Origin: JAAHGY01 sp051439365
Lineage (GTDB): Bacteria; Cyanobacteriota; Cyanobacteriia; CAKZMO01
Direction of reading: 5' to 3'
Assembly (NCBI GenBank): GCA_051439365.1
Contig: JBFRWC010000197.1
Coordinates: 1 to 31,504 of the forward strand
Length of the DNA: 31,504 bases
In this document: in pieces, positions 14,220 through 23,492 of the stretch
Layout: each line of letters begins with the position of its first letter
How positions within the stretch are numbered: position 1 is the first letter of the stretch
Made by a program: the position numbers and the translations under genes
Notes under the pieces: model-generated
Told to the model about the DNA's origin: nothing
Seen by the model: the letters and a program-made list of their open reading frames with translations, nothing else
Databases searched by the model: none

Positions 14220-16025
14220 TTATGAAGTTGGGGTTGAGGGGGCCAATGTTTGTTGAATACATTGGGTATCCAGGACGGTATGTTGGTGGGTTTCTAAGAC
14301 CTGGCACCGTCGTGTTACGCGAGCAATGACGGGGCGTTTGCCGTCTTTCAAGACTTGCTGAATTTGTGTGGCGAAGGGTTCAATTTGTCGCAACCACGGA
14401 TTGTTGACGATGTAGTCTGGGTGGAAGGCGTTGCGATCGCTCAACCAAAAATCAACATTGTAGGTTTGGATAAACTCCAGAACTTCATTCCGATTGGTGC
14501 TGTACTGGGCGCGGAATAAATCTTCTGTCCGTTGGTGAATGATTTGATAATAACCAAAGTGATAGGGGTTTGCAATCTCTGAACCCGTCAGGATAGACCG
14601 TTTGGAGAGGCTGGGGATATTGTTCGCGACTTCTGACAAGGAGGCAATCATAATATCCTTGGGTTGCTGGGCAAAAAAGTCGTAGAGTTCCGGCGGTTGG
14701 GCATTGACATAGTCGGGGTTGGGAAAGTCGTCCATCAAGATAGGATGGCTGAAGCTGTAGGCGGAGAGGAGTCCAACTGCGCCGATGGCCCCGATGTTTT
14801 GGAGGACTGGAGGGATCGGTGTCGTGCGAAGCCAGCGCAGGGCAGTGTCTAGCAAGCAAACCAGGGCAATGCTAGCGGCGATCGCCACCATCACCCGTAA
14901 ACTATGTTTGGTATAGCGACTGGGGAGATGGAGCCGGAATAACAAAAGATGCGCCATGAAAAACATGCCCAGGGAGGCGACAAAGATTTGCGGCAGAATG
15001 ACCAGATGCTGGGTGGTTTTCTCTAGAAGGGGAAACCGTTTGACCCAGGCTAACATCGGTAATAACCACAGTGTTGCCCAAAGCTGGGGTGGTTCTTCAT
15101 ATTTGCACCAGTTGTAGGGCAACATGCCCGATCGCTCCCCACAAAACCAGAACTTGAGCGGATCATCAAAAAAGAAGTTCTTGCGACCGTCATCTTGCAG
15201 CGTGGGTAGTCCTAACCCTTGGGTACGGCTGAGAACGGGGCCATAGTCGGAAATTTTGAGGGCGTAGGGTAACAGCAGGAAGAAGACGATCGCTAACCCT
15301 AACCCGCAAAACCAATAATCCTGTCGATCTGGGGAGAACTGGAACCGCGATCGCCAATTTTGCAGTGAGCCATTTCCTGTTCCCGCTTTTCCCCACTGCA
15401 CCCGCAACAGTCGTAGCACCAAAATTCCAGACGAAAGAAATAAACACTGGGGATAGAATAATCCCTGAAGCACGATGGTGATCAGACAGGGGAGGAGCGA
15501 TCGCTGCACCAGATAGTATAAAAACGCGATAAACAACGGATAGATAAAGGCTCTGGGGGTTCCCGATGGAATATCGTGGGTACTCCACGTTGTTTGGTTA
15601 AGCAAGAGGGTGGCAAGAAAGGCGGCAGCAGGAACGGGGAAAATCCGCATTGTGAGCCAGAAGCCGTAGACCGTGGTGAGCAACACTAGCACCAGCGGCA
15701 ATAGTTTGTTAAATACTAGCGGCTCTATGCCCAACCCAGCCGCAGTTTGGTAAAGCTGGGTATAGCCATAGGGAGCCACAGACTGAAAATAGTCCGTAAT
15801 CACATCGTTGGGGAAGAGATCCGCATCCATAAACCGATGCATCCAAAATACATGGGAACGCACATCATCATGGATGACATTAGCGTGGGCAAACGCCTGT
15901 TGCAGTCCCATGAAGCTATAGGTCAGGGCACAGACCACAGCCAGACCCATCCAGATAAAAGTCCGGATATCTCGCCGTGCATAGATCGGAGTCGTCCACC
16001 ACTGTTGCAGGAATTCGATGCCCAT
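14220..16025 (-). CDS. Multi-pass membrane protein, possibly GT-C-type glycosyltransferase
   Basis: 601 residues with roughly ten hydrophobic helices. After helix 1 (about 22-42) the first outer loop carries HDDVRSHVFWMHRF (52-65). An acidic pair at this place is typical of GT-C enzymes that use lipid-linked sugars, such as dolichyl- or polyprenyl-phosphate-mannose transferases. The last 180 residues form a soluble C-terminal region with NNPWLRQIEPFATQIQQVL. AGAGG lies five bases before the ATG. I do not recognise a named family; the GT-C assignment is inference from topology and the acidic loop. It is flanked by palindromic repeats on both sides. Confidence 0.55.
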   Translation of the reverse strand: MGIEFLQQWWTTPIYARRDIRTFIWMGLAVVCALTYSFMGLQQAFAHANVIHDDVRSHVFWMHRFMDADLFPNDVITDYFQSVAPYGYTQLYQTAAGLGIEPLVFNKLLPLVLVLLTTVYGFWLTMRIFPVPAAAFLATLLLNQTTWSTHDIPSGTPRAFIYPLFIAFLYYLVQRSLLPCLITIVLQGLFYPQCLFLSSGILVLRLLRVQWGKAGTGNGSLQNWRSRFQFSPDRQDYWFCGLGLAIVFFLLLPYALKISDYGPVLSRTQGLGLPTLQDDGRKNFFFDDPLKFWFCGERSGMLPYNWCKYEEPPQLWATLWLLPMLAWVKRFPLLEKTTQHLVILPQIFVASLGMFFMAHLLLFRLHLPSRYTKHSLRVMVAIAASIALVCLLDTALRWLRTTPIPPVLQNIGAIGAVGLLSAYSFSHPILMDDFPNPDYVNAQPPELYDFFAQQPKDIMIASLSEVANNIPSLSKRSILTGSEIANPYHFGYYQIIHQRTEDLFRAQYSTNRNEVLEFIQTYNVDFWLSDRNAFHPDYIVNNPWLRQIEPFATQIQQVLKDGKRPVIARVTRRCQVLETHQHTVLDTQCIQQTLAPSTPTS

Positions 16026-16094
16026 AATGCCTCTGATGCATGATCATCCTTCATTCTCGCTGAAAATGGAGTTACTGTAATGGAGTTAACGCAT

Positions 16095-16127
16095 AGAACC
16101 CCGGTTTCTCCAAGAAACCGGAATTCT
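16095..16127. repeat. Dispersed palindromic repeat, copy 2
   Basis: agaaccccggtttct and agaaaccggaattct pair with two mismatches across a three-base loop. It lies 20 bases after the metallophosphoesterase stop and upstream of the GT-C-like gene. The core matches copy 1 at 13707-13739. Confidence 0.72.
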
Positions 16128-16147
16128 CGGGTTGAAGGCCAGAAGGC

Positions 16148-17743
16148 TCAAAGGGTGAAGGGTTCCAAAGCATAATCTTGCCATTGGCTGTGGTAACGTT
16201 CAGAGACGTGGGGCCGCAGGACAAACTGGGGGGGTGTTCCCGGTTGCACATCGATGCGCAGAAAGGAGTAAGAGCGATGGCGATCGCTCCGATGGCCTTT
16301 TAATCCTACGTACAATTTGGAACGGGCCACATCCCGCACTACGCCATCGTCCCCCATCTCTTGAATCGTTGGGCCGTCTTCTCGCTGCCGTCGTAAACTG
16401 TATCCGCTACCACCCGCAATCACCCAATTGAGATGGGCATCAGCATGACCCGTCTCCCCGGTTTGCAAATGCTCCAAGCAGTGGGCATGGCCGGACAAAA
16501 TGAGGTCTACGAGGGGGCGATCGCCCAGTTGAGATCCTGGCTGATCCCCCAACACCGCTGCCACACCATCCAGCACCCAGCGCAGGTGGTGCCGCACGGC
16601 CAACGTCTGTGCCTGATGCCACTTGGTTGCCTCGGTAACATAGGGAGGATGGTGAAAATAGATCACCCGTCCCCGTACGTCAGGCTGGTGCCACGAATCA
16701 ATCAAACGCTGTTGCAGCCAACGCAATTGTTCAATATCTACATTGGTGGGATCATGGGCTGTGAGTTGTTTGTGGATATCCCGCTTAATTTCATCCAACT
16801 GCTCCAGCTTTGCTTGAAGATCGTCAATTCGTTCTAAGTCCTTGGCCTTACTTTCATCCAGCCCTGCGGCTTCGGCATAAATTTGGCGCTCGTCCTGCTC
16901 AATCACATAACGCTTGGAGAGGAGCGATCGCCGCTCTTGATCATCCTTCACCATCGCTAGAGGGGATGGCTCATTAAAGGTGCTGGAATCCAACGCAAAG
17001 AAATCGATGCCACCATAGCGAAAGGTATAGTACCGATTGGGTAAGCGGGTAAACACACCGGGTTGATATCGCAAACACCGACCATGACTCGATTGGGCCG
17101 TATAGTGCTGGTCGAGGTGGGTCGCCAATTCTGTTGCCGCGTCCAACGGTTGCAAATAGTCCAAAAAGGCACGGGCATAGGCATCCCCCGTGCTCGACCC
17201 ATAGACCCCAAGGTTGGTGGACAGGGACGACCCCAAGGCCCGTTTCACAGGGCGCATCAATTGGGCAAACAGCCGATAGGGAAGGGGTAAATTATAGTAG
17301 TCATGGTTGCCTAAAACGGGAAGAAAGGGATGCTGGAATACCATCTGGTCGTAAGCAATGGCAGTGGGGCGATCGCCCCCCACCAACCACTCCCGATACG
17401 GCTCAATAAAATTCTGGGGATAGTGTTCACGGGAGCCAACCTTATACACCACATCCCCCGTGTGCAGCAGGAAGCGACACTTCTCTAAGTGGGGCAGCAT
17501 CTGTTCCGCAATTCGTCGCTGGGGATGGGAGTTCGTATGGGGACCAGAGCCGCTATCTCCAATCACCAGAAACGAAAAGCTAGAGTGATCTTGACGAGTT
17601 TGCGATCCTAACTCCGAGCCATCGTCTAGATAAAAAACCGTTTGATCAATGGTTCGGGCAAAGATAGTCGGATGGTTCCACCGCACCCGCTGCCCCATCT
17701 TGGCAATTTTAGCCGCGATCGGAGCATCAATAATTGTGGACAT
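16148..17743 (-). CDS. Calcineurin-like metallophosphoesterase with coiled-coil insertion
   Basis: Two-metal phosphohydrolase, 531 residues. The blocks are GDSGSG (62-67), GDVVY (96-100), GNHD (145-148), FHHPPY (363-368) and SGHAHCLEH (417-425), all intact, so it should be active. Between the GNHD half and the HHPP half lies a charged helical insertion (about 262-352) with coiled-coil character, not usual in simple phosphoesterases. There is no signal peptide. Block order and size fit purple-acid-phosphatase-like enzymes. It follows the GT4 gene by 21 bases on the same strand, so the two are probably co-transcribed. The substrate is unknown. Confidence 0.85.
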   Translation of the reverse strand: MSTIIDAPIAAKIAKMGQRVRWNHPTIFARTIDQTVFYLDDGSELGSQTRQDHSSFSFLVIGDSGSGPHTNSHPQRRIAEQMLPHLEKCRFLLHTGDVVYKVGSREHYPQNFIEPYREWLVGGDRPTAIAYDQMVFQHPFLPVLGNHDYYNLPLPYRLFAQLMRPVKRALGSSLSTNLGVYGSSTGDAYARAFLDYLQPLDAATELATHLDQHYTAQSSHGRCLRYQPGVFTRLPNRYYTFRYGGIDFFALDSSTFNEPSPLAMVKDDQERRSLLSKRYVIEQDERQIYAEAAGLDESKAKDLERIDDLQAKLEQLDEIKRDIHKQLTAHDPTNVDIEQLRWLQQRLIDSWHQPDVRGRVIYFHHPPYVTEATKWHQAQTLAVRHHLRWVLDGVAAVLGDQPGSQLGDRPLVDLILSGHAHCLEHLQTGETGHADAHLNWVIAGGSGYSLRRQREDGPTIQEMGDDGVVRDVARSKLYVGLKGHRSDRHRSYSFLRIDVQPGTPPQFVLRPHVSERYHSQWQDYALEPFTL

Positions 17744-17764
17744 AAATTAGGTTCAACTCATCTA

Positions 17765-18898
17765 CTAGTTCAATTGATGCGCCACTGCTTGTTTAATTTC
17801 ACCCATAAATTTTTCGGTGGAAAATAGGTGCTTCTGCTGTTCTAAGGATTCACGGAGCTGGCGTAAGCGATCGCCATCCTGCAACACTTGAACGATCTTA
17901 GCGATCGCTTCTTCTGGCTTCCCAAAGAGTAAATCAGTATTGTGAGAACCAACAATTTCCATCTGTCCTCCCTGGTCTCGCACAAAGGGCACGGCTCCAG
18001 CCTTCACCATTTCCGCAATTGAAATCCCGAAGGGTTCCTTTTTATAGTGAATCCCATAGCGGCATCGGGACAGCACCTTAACATAGTCCGCATAGGGGAG
18101 ATTTTCACAGAGCGTGACCCAATCTGCGTTTTCATTAACCAGTTTTTGCAGAAATCGGCGGTATCTCCAGCCGTAAATGCCACCGCCACCGCCCGTTAAA
18201 TAAAGTCTGACGGGAAATCCTTTTGCTCGAACCTGTTGCAGAATTTGAATCGCCCGGTGGGGTTCTTTGGACTTGACCAATCGACCACTACAAATGAACG
18301 CATCTTCCTTTTCCTCCCAGGGAATATTTTGGACATCAATCACGACTGGAGGATAGACCACCACCGACTCAGTGGCGTAGGTTTTGCGAATGGCCTCTTG
18401 CACAACCGCAGAATTGGCGATCGCCCCACTCTCCTTCACCCGATTCGCATCAAACCCAGAAATGGACTCAGCCATTCGATCCCCTTCTAGCACCTTGACC
18501 CAGTGAATATAGTTGAGGCCCTGCTGGCCAAAATCGACGGCATTGTAGCCGGAAATCGTCAGATCATAATGCTGTTGCTGTTGTTTAAGGTGACGGATAA
18601 GCCAGTGAAATAACACCAGCCGGGACTTATCATTATTAGAAATCAGGGTATTGACCAGTGCGCCCATCTGGGGTGGTAGTAATGAATCAATTTTCAGAGT
18701 GACAGTGGCCAAATGGGTTCCATACATTGAATCGAGGGTCTGGAAATTAGGATTAGTCATGGTGAATAACGTCAGGTCATAATCCTGATGCAGGGCTTCT
18801 AAAATCCAAAGACCAACCGCCTCAGCCCCCCCTCCAGAAAATGCGGGATAGTAAACGGCTATTTTCTTCCGAGTTTGCTGCGTTGAGTGGTTCACCAA
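17765..18898 (-). CDS. GT4-family glycosyltransferase (ALG11-like)
   Basis: Retaining GT-B glycosyltransferase, about 377 residues. The N-terminal acceptor domain has the SGGGAE loop (21-26). The donor domain begins near FICSGRLVKSKEPHRAIQIL (201-220). The EX7E motif is E288 to E296 in KKEPFGISIAEMVKAGAVPF. The last segment resembles eukaryotic ALG11-type mannosyltransferases; the donor sugar is not certain. No ATG is available near the N-terminus: the frame begins with TTG at 18898 or GTG at 18895, and GGGAG stands about seven bases before the TTG. It leads the operon with the metallophosphoesterase and probably serves envelope or exopolysaccharide synthesis. Confidence 0.84.
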   Translation of the reverse strand: MVNHSTQQTRKKIAVYYPAFSGGGAEAVGLWILEALHQDYDLTLFTMTNPNFQTLDSMYGTHLATVTLKIDSLLPPQMGALVNTLISNNDKSRLVLFHWLIRHLKQQQQHYDLTISGYNAVDFGQQGLNYIHWVKVLEGDRMAESISGFDANRVKESGAIANSAVVQEAIRKTYATESVVVYPPVVIDVQNIPWEEKEDAFICSGRLVKSKEPHRAIQILQQVRAKGFPVRLYLTGGGGGIYGWRYRRFLQKLVNENADWVTLCENLPYADYVKVLSRCRYGIHYKKEPFGISIAEMVKAGAVPFVRDQGGQMEIVGSHNTDLLFGKPEEAIAKIVQVLQDGDRLRQLRESLEQQKHLFSTEKFMGEIKQAVAHQLN

Positions 18899-19047
18899 TC
18901 CTGTTCTCCCTTACTGACAGTCACCTTCACGACCTGAATGTTCCAGTTCCAGAGGTCGTAATAGCCCTGTTATAACATCCTGTTACCATTGCGTTCAGCC
19001 GTTCATGCCACCCGAACGACCGATTTCATCCTCATTCTTGAGCAAAA

Positions 19048-19845
19048 CTACATCTTGGGGGGGCGTAATTTTCTCAAATCATTCAAAAACTGTTGGGCTT
19101 CTAACTGGGTCAGTTGATAGCGGGATTGTTTGTCAAAGTGATCGTGCAAATATTGCCTGCCTTGCGCGATCGCCCATGACACCCGCTGCATCTCCATCAG
19201 AATCATCTCTAACTCTGGGAGCAATTCAATCACACCTGCAATTAATCGATAGCAAAGCAACTCATCTGTTGGATCGCTGCACCACGGTTTTGAGAAACTC
19301 ATACAGAGCAAACAGTGAGAACTCAATGAGAGTCCTCGTTCCAGTCGGTCTAAGGCAATGGGATCAGTAATGCTTAACTGAACAGTCGCTAGGCCATATT
19401 GCTCATCGGCAATGATCCCTCGCCACCGATCGCGGTGATTTTTGCAACAAGACAACGCGGTGACTTCAATCAGTTGTAAGGTGCGAACGGGCGATCGCAC
19501 TTCCAAACAGCGAAACGGAATGGCCTTTCCATACTGCGGGTAGAGTAACTGATCCTCACAATAGGGGAGGAGATGGGCCAACGGAGCTTTCCCGATGATA
19601 CTCCAAGGCAAGTTGGCATAGCCCCTATTTTCAACTTCGTATCCCCCCGGACTCTCCGGTTCTAGCGGAATATCGACGATATCCAGCAGGGCAATATGTT
19701 CCGTTCCAATCGATTGAAAATTCACAGGAATTCTGCCATCATCTAACTTTGAGATCGGTCTAATCCACCGTCCCGACTGTTCGTCGATTCCAGCAATACA
19801 CCGTCCCTGATTTTTGTAAGAATTCGCCAAACAAATGACACCCAT
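19048..19845 (-). CDS. Protein resembling the dual-OB-domain family, third gene of DUF488 operon
   Basis: 265 residues. It opens MGVICLANSYKNQGRCIAGID and continues with GRWIRPISKLDDGRI (25-39), features I associate with the dual OB-fold (DuOB) family; this is recall, not a search. Beta-rich segments follow to about residue 180, then a helical C-terminal part (about 190-265) ending in RYQLTQLEAQQFLNDLRKLR. CLLCMSF and SCCKNHRDRWRGI supply scattered cysteines, but no clear zinc ribbon. OB folds usually bind nucleic acid or nucleotides. The ATG at 19845 is chosen over TTG at 19857. It lies 18 bases after the small DUF488 gene, so it is co-transcribed with both DUF488 genes. Confidence 0.6.
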   Translation of the reverse strand: MGVICLANSYKNQGRCIAGIDEQSGRWIRPISKLDDGRIPVNFQSIGTEHIALLDIVDIPLEPESPGGYEVENRGYANLPWSIIGKAPLAHLLPYCEDQLLYPQYGKAIPFRCLEVRSPVRTLQLIEVTALSCCKNHRDRWRGIIADEQYGLATVQLSITDPIALDRLERGLSLSSHCLLCMSFSKPWCSDPTDELLCYRLIAGVIELLPELEMILMEMQRVSWAIAQGRQYLHDHFDKQSRYQLTQLEAQQFLNDLRKLRPPKM

Positions 19846-19863
19846 ATGACCCAACAACCAAGA

Positions 19864-20301
19864 TTATAAGTGAATAATCTCAATATTTTTGATGTGTGAT
19901 TGGAGATATTCAGCCGCAAGACGGCGATGACAAAAATGGGGTTGAGCTTCACTACAAAGCAAACAAGCATCCTGAAGCTGCTCTTCTGTCAGGGCCGATT
20001 CAATTTGCCGTTCTTGAACTAAATCAAGATAGCGATCAGAATAATCGTCCCAGGACATTTTTTTCTTTTTATAAGCCGTTAATATTTCTTTAGTGGGAGC
20101 TAACGATAAGTTATGTTCGTACTCCATATTATTAATTTGTTTCAAGAAATATTTCAGATCTGCTTGCTTCGCAAATCCTGACAGTTGTGAGGTGTTATTC
20201 AGGCGTGTATCAATGATCCGTCTAACCCCAGACGTTTGCAGTCCTTCAAAAAAATCCGCCGCAGATTTTCGAGTAAAGCCAATCGTGAATAATCTAATCA
20301 T
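19864..20301 (-). CDS. DUF488 protein, short form
   Basis: 145 residues. FTIGFTRKSAADFF opens the fold; D31 and R33 lie in IIDTRLNNTSQLSGF. The conserved catalytic-looking motif is C116-x-E118...C124-H125-R126 in LLCSEAQPHFCHRRLA. The NNTSQLSGFAKQADLKYFLK stretch marks a separate branch from the neighbour at 20342. The family's biochemical role is not established to my knowledge; the invariant Cys, Glu, His and Arg suggest an enzyme acting on a nucleotide or nucleic acid. It sits between the longer DUF488 gene (40-base gap) and the OB-type gene (18-base gap). Confidence 0.85.
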   Translation of the reverse strand: MIRLFTIGFTRKSAADFFEGLQTSGVRRIIDTRLNNTSQLSGFAKQADLKYFLKQINNMEYEHNLSLAPTKEILTAYKKKKMSWDDYSDRYLDLVQERQIESALTEEQLQDACLLCSEAQPHFCHRRLAAEYLQSHIKNIEIIHL

Positions 20302-20341
20302 ATCCTAGTGCCGAAGGTACGAGTTTTTGCAATGGGCAAGT

Positions 20342-20974
20342 CTATGGTTCTGGTTGCTGATGCTCGACGTAAGCGACTTTATCCCCCTGCTGTTGATAGG
20401 CTTGACGGACTCTTGCGCCACGATCCATGTCGATGACTGAATCCGTGCTGGATAAAAGAGATAGCTGATTAACAGGCGGTTCTTGCAGGTGATGAGCCTT
20501 CAGCAGCCTCTCTTCTAGCTTTTCATGTAGTTCCAGTGCCCCATCGCTGTGAATGTGAGCGATGTCTAAATTGAACGGCAGAAGATGCTGGCTAATCAGA
20601 ATGGCGCGATGGCAAGTGAGTGGATCTTTTTCGGCACACATCAAGGCAATCCGATAGTTGGCAGCACCACTCACCAGCCGCTTCAAGCCCTGCTGAAACG
20701 CCTCAGTGGCCGCAATTTTGGCATAGACCGCTTTACCCTCGACATAACAGTTTGGATCGGTGGGACGTGCGCCTAATTCCTGTCCCAAAAAAACGTAGTG
20801 AATCGCTACTTTGGGCAGGTAGGCTTGCAACCTTTTTTTATTAAAGTGGGGGAGATAACGACTGTAGGGTGCAGAACGGACATCGGCCAGCGCAGTGATC
20901 TGATGCTGTTGCAAAAGATGGACAAAATCTTCAAGACTATGGTTGGAGTGACCAATGGTAAAGATGGGTTGCAT
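20342..20974 (-). CDS. DUF488 protein, long form
   Basis: 210 residues. FTIGHSNHSLEDFVHLL (5-21) and DVRSAPYSRYLPHFNKKRL (31-49) are the classic DUF488 signatures. C113-x-E115...C121-H122-R123 is in LMCAEKDPLTCHRAIL. D31/R33 and the eight-residue Cys spacing match the short paralogue exactly. The C-terminal 60 residues (HSDGALELHEKLEERL onward) are an extension absent from the short form. It is the first gene of a three-gene minus-strand operon and divergent from a transporter at 21166. Confidence 0.87.
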   Translation of the reverse strand: MQPIFTIGHSNHSLEDFVHLLQQHQITALADVRSAPYSRYLPHFNKKRLQAYLPKVAIHYVFLGQELGARPTDPNCYVEGKAVYAKIAATEAFQQGLKRLVSGAANYRIALMCAEKDPLTCHRAILISQHLLPFNLDIAHIHSDGALELHEKLEERLLKAHHLQEPPVNQLSLLSSTDSVIDMDRGARVRQAYQQQGDKVAYVEHQQPEP

Positions 20975-21165
20975 TGCCTTGCTGATCTGTGGGCTAGCCC
21001 TATTGTACCTCTCTTGGGATGGGACATTTAGGGATGGGGCGCGATGGGACTTTATGATGAGACCTTAACTTTACTCGGCTCATCCATTGCATTTCTCATC
21101 CGAAACCTTTACAAATGAGTTTGGGCTAATTTGTAAATGATACTACTGAATTCAAAGGCAATCTT

Positions 21166-22467
21166 ATGCTTCAAGACCGTAAGCTGGGTGCTTTTGCCCT
21201 AGCCGCGTTACTTCTCTCCACTCATTACGGCATGGGTTTTTTATTGGGCACCGCTGAACAAGCCTTCAATCAAGGTCTGGCAGGTAGCCTTTATGCCGTC
21301 TCCTTAGGTCTGGGTACCTTTGGTCTGATACTCATTGCTCGCTTCTATTGGTCCGAGGTGGATCAAATTTGGACCCTCTTGGGCGATCGCTACGGCAGTC
21401 AGACCAAGGTCACCATTGGGGTGATGTCCTGGATTTCTCTCATTGGCATTGGTGCGGCCCAAATTATCTCCGGAGCCTTCATTCTCAAGGTGTTGGGCCT
21501 CCCCGTGTTGCCCAGCATGATGGGTCTCACTCTGTTAATTGTGCTCATGTCTCTGCTGCCCATGGAAAAAGCCAGTTGGGTCTACCGTAGTCTTTTGATC
21601 CTCAACTTTTTAGCGCTGCTCTATAGTCTCAGTGCCCTACACGGTTTAGGTGATTATGTGCGATCGCCCATCGAATTTCTCCCAGCCCTAGAACAGGTCC
21701 AGCCCGTCCAACTCCTGGGGGTTTCCCTCTCCACCGTGCTGTTGATCCAGATGGATATGAACTCTCAGCAATTTTTGGTGCAAGCAAAGAATCTACGGAG
21801 CCTTTATTGGGGCTGCATTCTTGCTGCTCTGATGCTGTTGGCGTTGGCGATGATTCCTTCAGTTTTGGTGAACGTGGCCCAATCGGCAGGGATTTTACCA
21901 GCGGAACTGGATGGGAAAGAAACCATTCCCTATATCTTGTCTTGGTTGGGGGGGGGACCGGGTCGGCCTGTAGGAGTTGCCTTGGTGGCGGCCCTGTTAG
22001 TTCCAGCTCTGGGCACGGGGAGCAGTGTGGTGCGGATTCAAACCAAGACCACCTTGGATTTCTGGAGCTTGCTCCCCAATGAACAGGCCAACCGCTGGCT
22101 TTGGAGTGGATTGAATGGGCTGATTTGCTTGGCGATCGCCCTCAAGGCCAGCTCCATCATTAGCTTAATCGTTTGCTTCTACGCCGTTTACGTCGCTGCT
22201 GTCTGTGTTCCGTTTGCCGCATTTCTCTTGGATCGTGCCGGCTACGTGTTTTCCGACACCAGTCTTCGCCTCGGGCTATTCACAGGCAGCGCTGCCGCTT
22301 TAGCGGTGTTGGTTCTATCCCTCGTCGCCCCCCAATGGTTAGCCATCGGCAGTCCTGAACTCAACATCTTAATCGCCGGAATTGCCGCAGGTTCCTTGGG
22401 ACTAGTGGGTAATCAGGTGGTAGAGATGGTGTTTTTTGCCCCAACCCAGGTGAAGGAGGAAGGATAA
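21166..22467 (+). CDS. Sodium:solute-symporter-like membrane transporter
   Basis: 433 residues with about 12 hydrophobic helices. It opens LGAFALAALLLSTHYGMGFLLGTAEQAF, which resembles the unwound first helix of SSS/LeuT-fold carriers. LIQMDMNSQQFLVQAKNLRSLYWG near the middle and PALGTGSSVVRIQTKTT match helix-loop regions of this fold. The usual length of SSS proteins is 450-650, so this one is short. The substrate is unknown. It is divergent from the DUF488 operon and convergent with the phosphodiester glycosidase-family gene. Confidence 0.68.
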   Translation: MLQDRKLGAFALAALLLSTHYGMGFLLGTAEQAFNQGLAGSLYAVSLGLGTFGLILIARFYWSEVDQIWTLLGDRYGSQTKVTIGVMSWISLIGIGAAQIISGAFILKVLGLPVLPSMMGLTLLIVLMSLLPMEKASWVYRSLLILNFLALLYSLSALHGLGDYVRSPIEFLPALEQVQPVQLLGVSLSTVLLIQMDMNSQQFLVQAKNLRSLYWGCILAALMLLALAMIPSVLVNVAQSAGILPAELDGKETIPYILSWLGGGPGRPVGVALVAALLVPALGTGSSVVRIQTKTTLDFWSLLPNEQANRWLWSGLNGLICLAIALKASSIISLIVCFYAVYVAAVCVPFAAFLLDRAGYVFSDTSLRLGLFTGSAAALAVLVLSLVAPQWLAIGSPELNILIAGIAAGSLGLVGNQVVEMVFFAPTQVKEEG

Positions 22468-22499
22468 CTATAACTGGCCTCTAAACGTCAACGTTATTG

Positions 22500-23492
22500 T
22501 CATGGGGCCTCTGGCACGACAACCAGAATGGACTTGACCGATCGCCGGATCTCATTACCGCTGGAGTCGAGCCGACCATAATGGCTAGTGCCGTTGTAGT
22601 AAAGGGATGAGGAACTGCCGCCATCCAAGTTCATCCCCTGCTCAATGCCCAAGTCCGCCATAATCTGGGCGAGGTCAAATAATGAAACTCCGGTTGGTGG
22701 CCCTGGAGCCTCACCAACTAGGGGGCGCTGAGCGGCCATCACCAATACAATCGTGCCATCAGCGGTTATCCCAATGCCGCTCCGGGCATTGGGACGATAG
22801 GCTCCCACCGCATCGCGGTTTGTCTCTACATCAATAAAAGCTTCGGCTTCTCCCCGGAAATCGGGGAGGAGGGCTGGTCCTGCCCCCAGAGCATCAACCA
22901 ACTCACAACCCACGGGAACTAGTTGGTGATGAGGGGCGATTGCATAACGAGTCATCGGACCCTCCACCGTCCTGCAATGGTAGCGGCGAAATTCAGCCCG
23001 ATTGAGGATACGGAACAGGTAGGGAGAAGCGTTGAGATTATGCATGAGTCCCTGATTTTGCTCCGGGTCAAGGGCGATCGCCCCATTAATGGTGACATAA
23101 GAGGTAGTTTGCTGATTGTTGGGGTCAAAAAATCCGCCGTTAATCGCCGCGATCGCACCTGCTTGTCGGGCCAATCGGTCTACCGTTTCTAATCCATCCA
23201 CCACTGCGATCGGACGAATCGTCACGGGAGCGACTGGCGAAATTCGGACCACATGAACCAAGCTGTGGGGAAAGTCAAGGGTTTCATAGGTGACAAGCTC
23301 TGTCAGAGACAATCCCGGCTCCATCTCAGTTTGACGGTCGGTCAATGCCGTGTCATCGATGCGCCCCATGTCATGGGATGACGACAACAGAGGTCTCACA
23401 GACAGTGGCGATCGCGTCCCAACCCACCAGCCGAGAACCGCGATCGCCACACAGATTGCTCCCCAAATTATTCCAGGAATCCTCTTGACCAT
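22500..23492 (-). CDS. Phosphodiester glycosidase (NAGPA)-family protein, membrane-anchored
   Basis: 330 residues. Residues 8-25 form a single N-terminal hydrophobic anchor or signal, so the protein probably faces the periplasm. The NAGPA/DUF2233 core shows AAINGGFFDPN (116-126), RSGIGI (237-242) and MNLDGGSSSSLYYNG (287-301). The family removes sugar groups linked by phosphodiesters or acts on cell-surface glycans; the exact substrate here is unknown. I start at the ATG at 23492, with GAGGAG seven bases upstream, rather than the TTG at 23507. Confidence 0.86.
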   Translation of the reverse strand: MVKRIPGIIWGAICVAIAVLGWWVGTRSPLSVRPLLSSSHDMGRIDDTALTDRQTEMEPGLSLTELVTYETLDFPHSLVHVVRISPVAPVTIRPIAVVDGLETVDRLARQAGAIAAINGGFFDPNNQQTTSYVTINGAIALDPEQNQGLMHNLNASPYLFRILNRAEFRRYHCRTVEGPMTRYAIAPHHQLVPVGCELVDALGAGPALLPDFRGEAEAFIDVETNRDAVGAYRPNARSGIGITADGTIVLVMAAQRPLVGEAPGPPTGVSLFDLAQIMADLGIEQGMNLDGGSSSSLYYNGTSHYGRLDSSGNEIRRSVKSILVVVPEAP

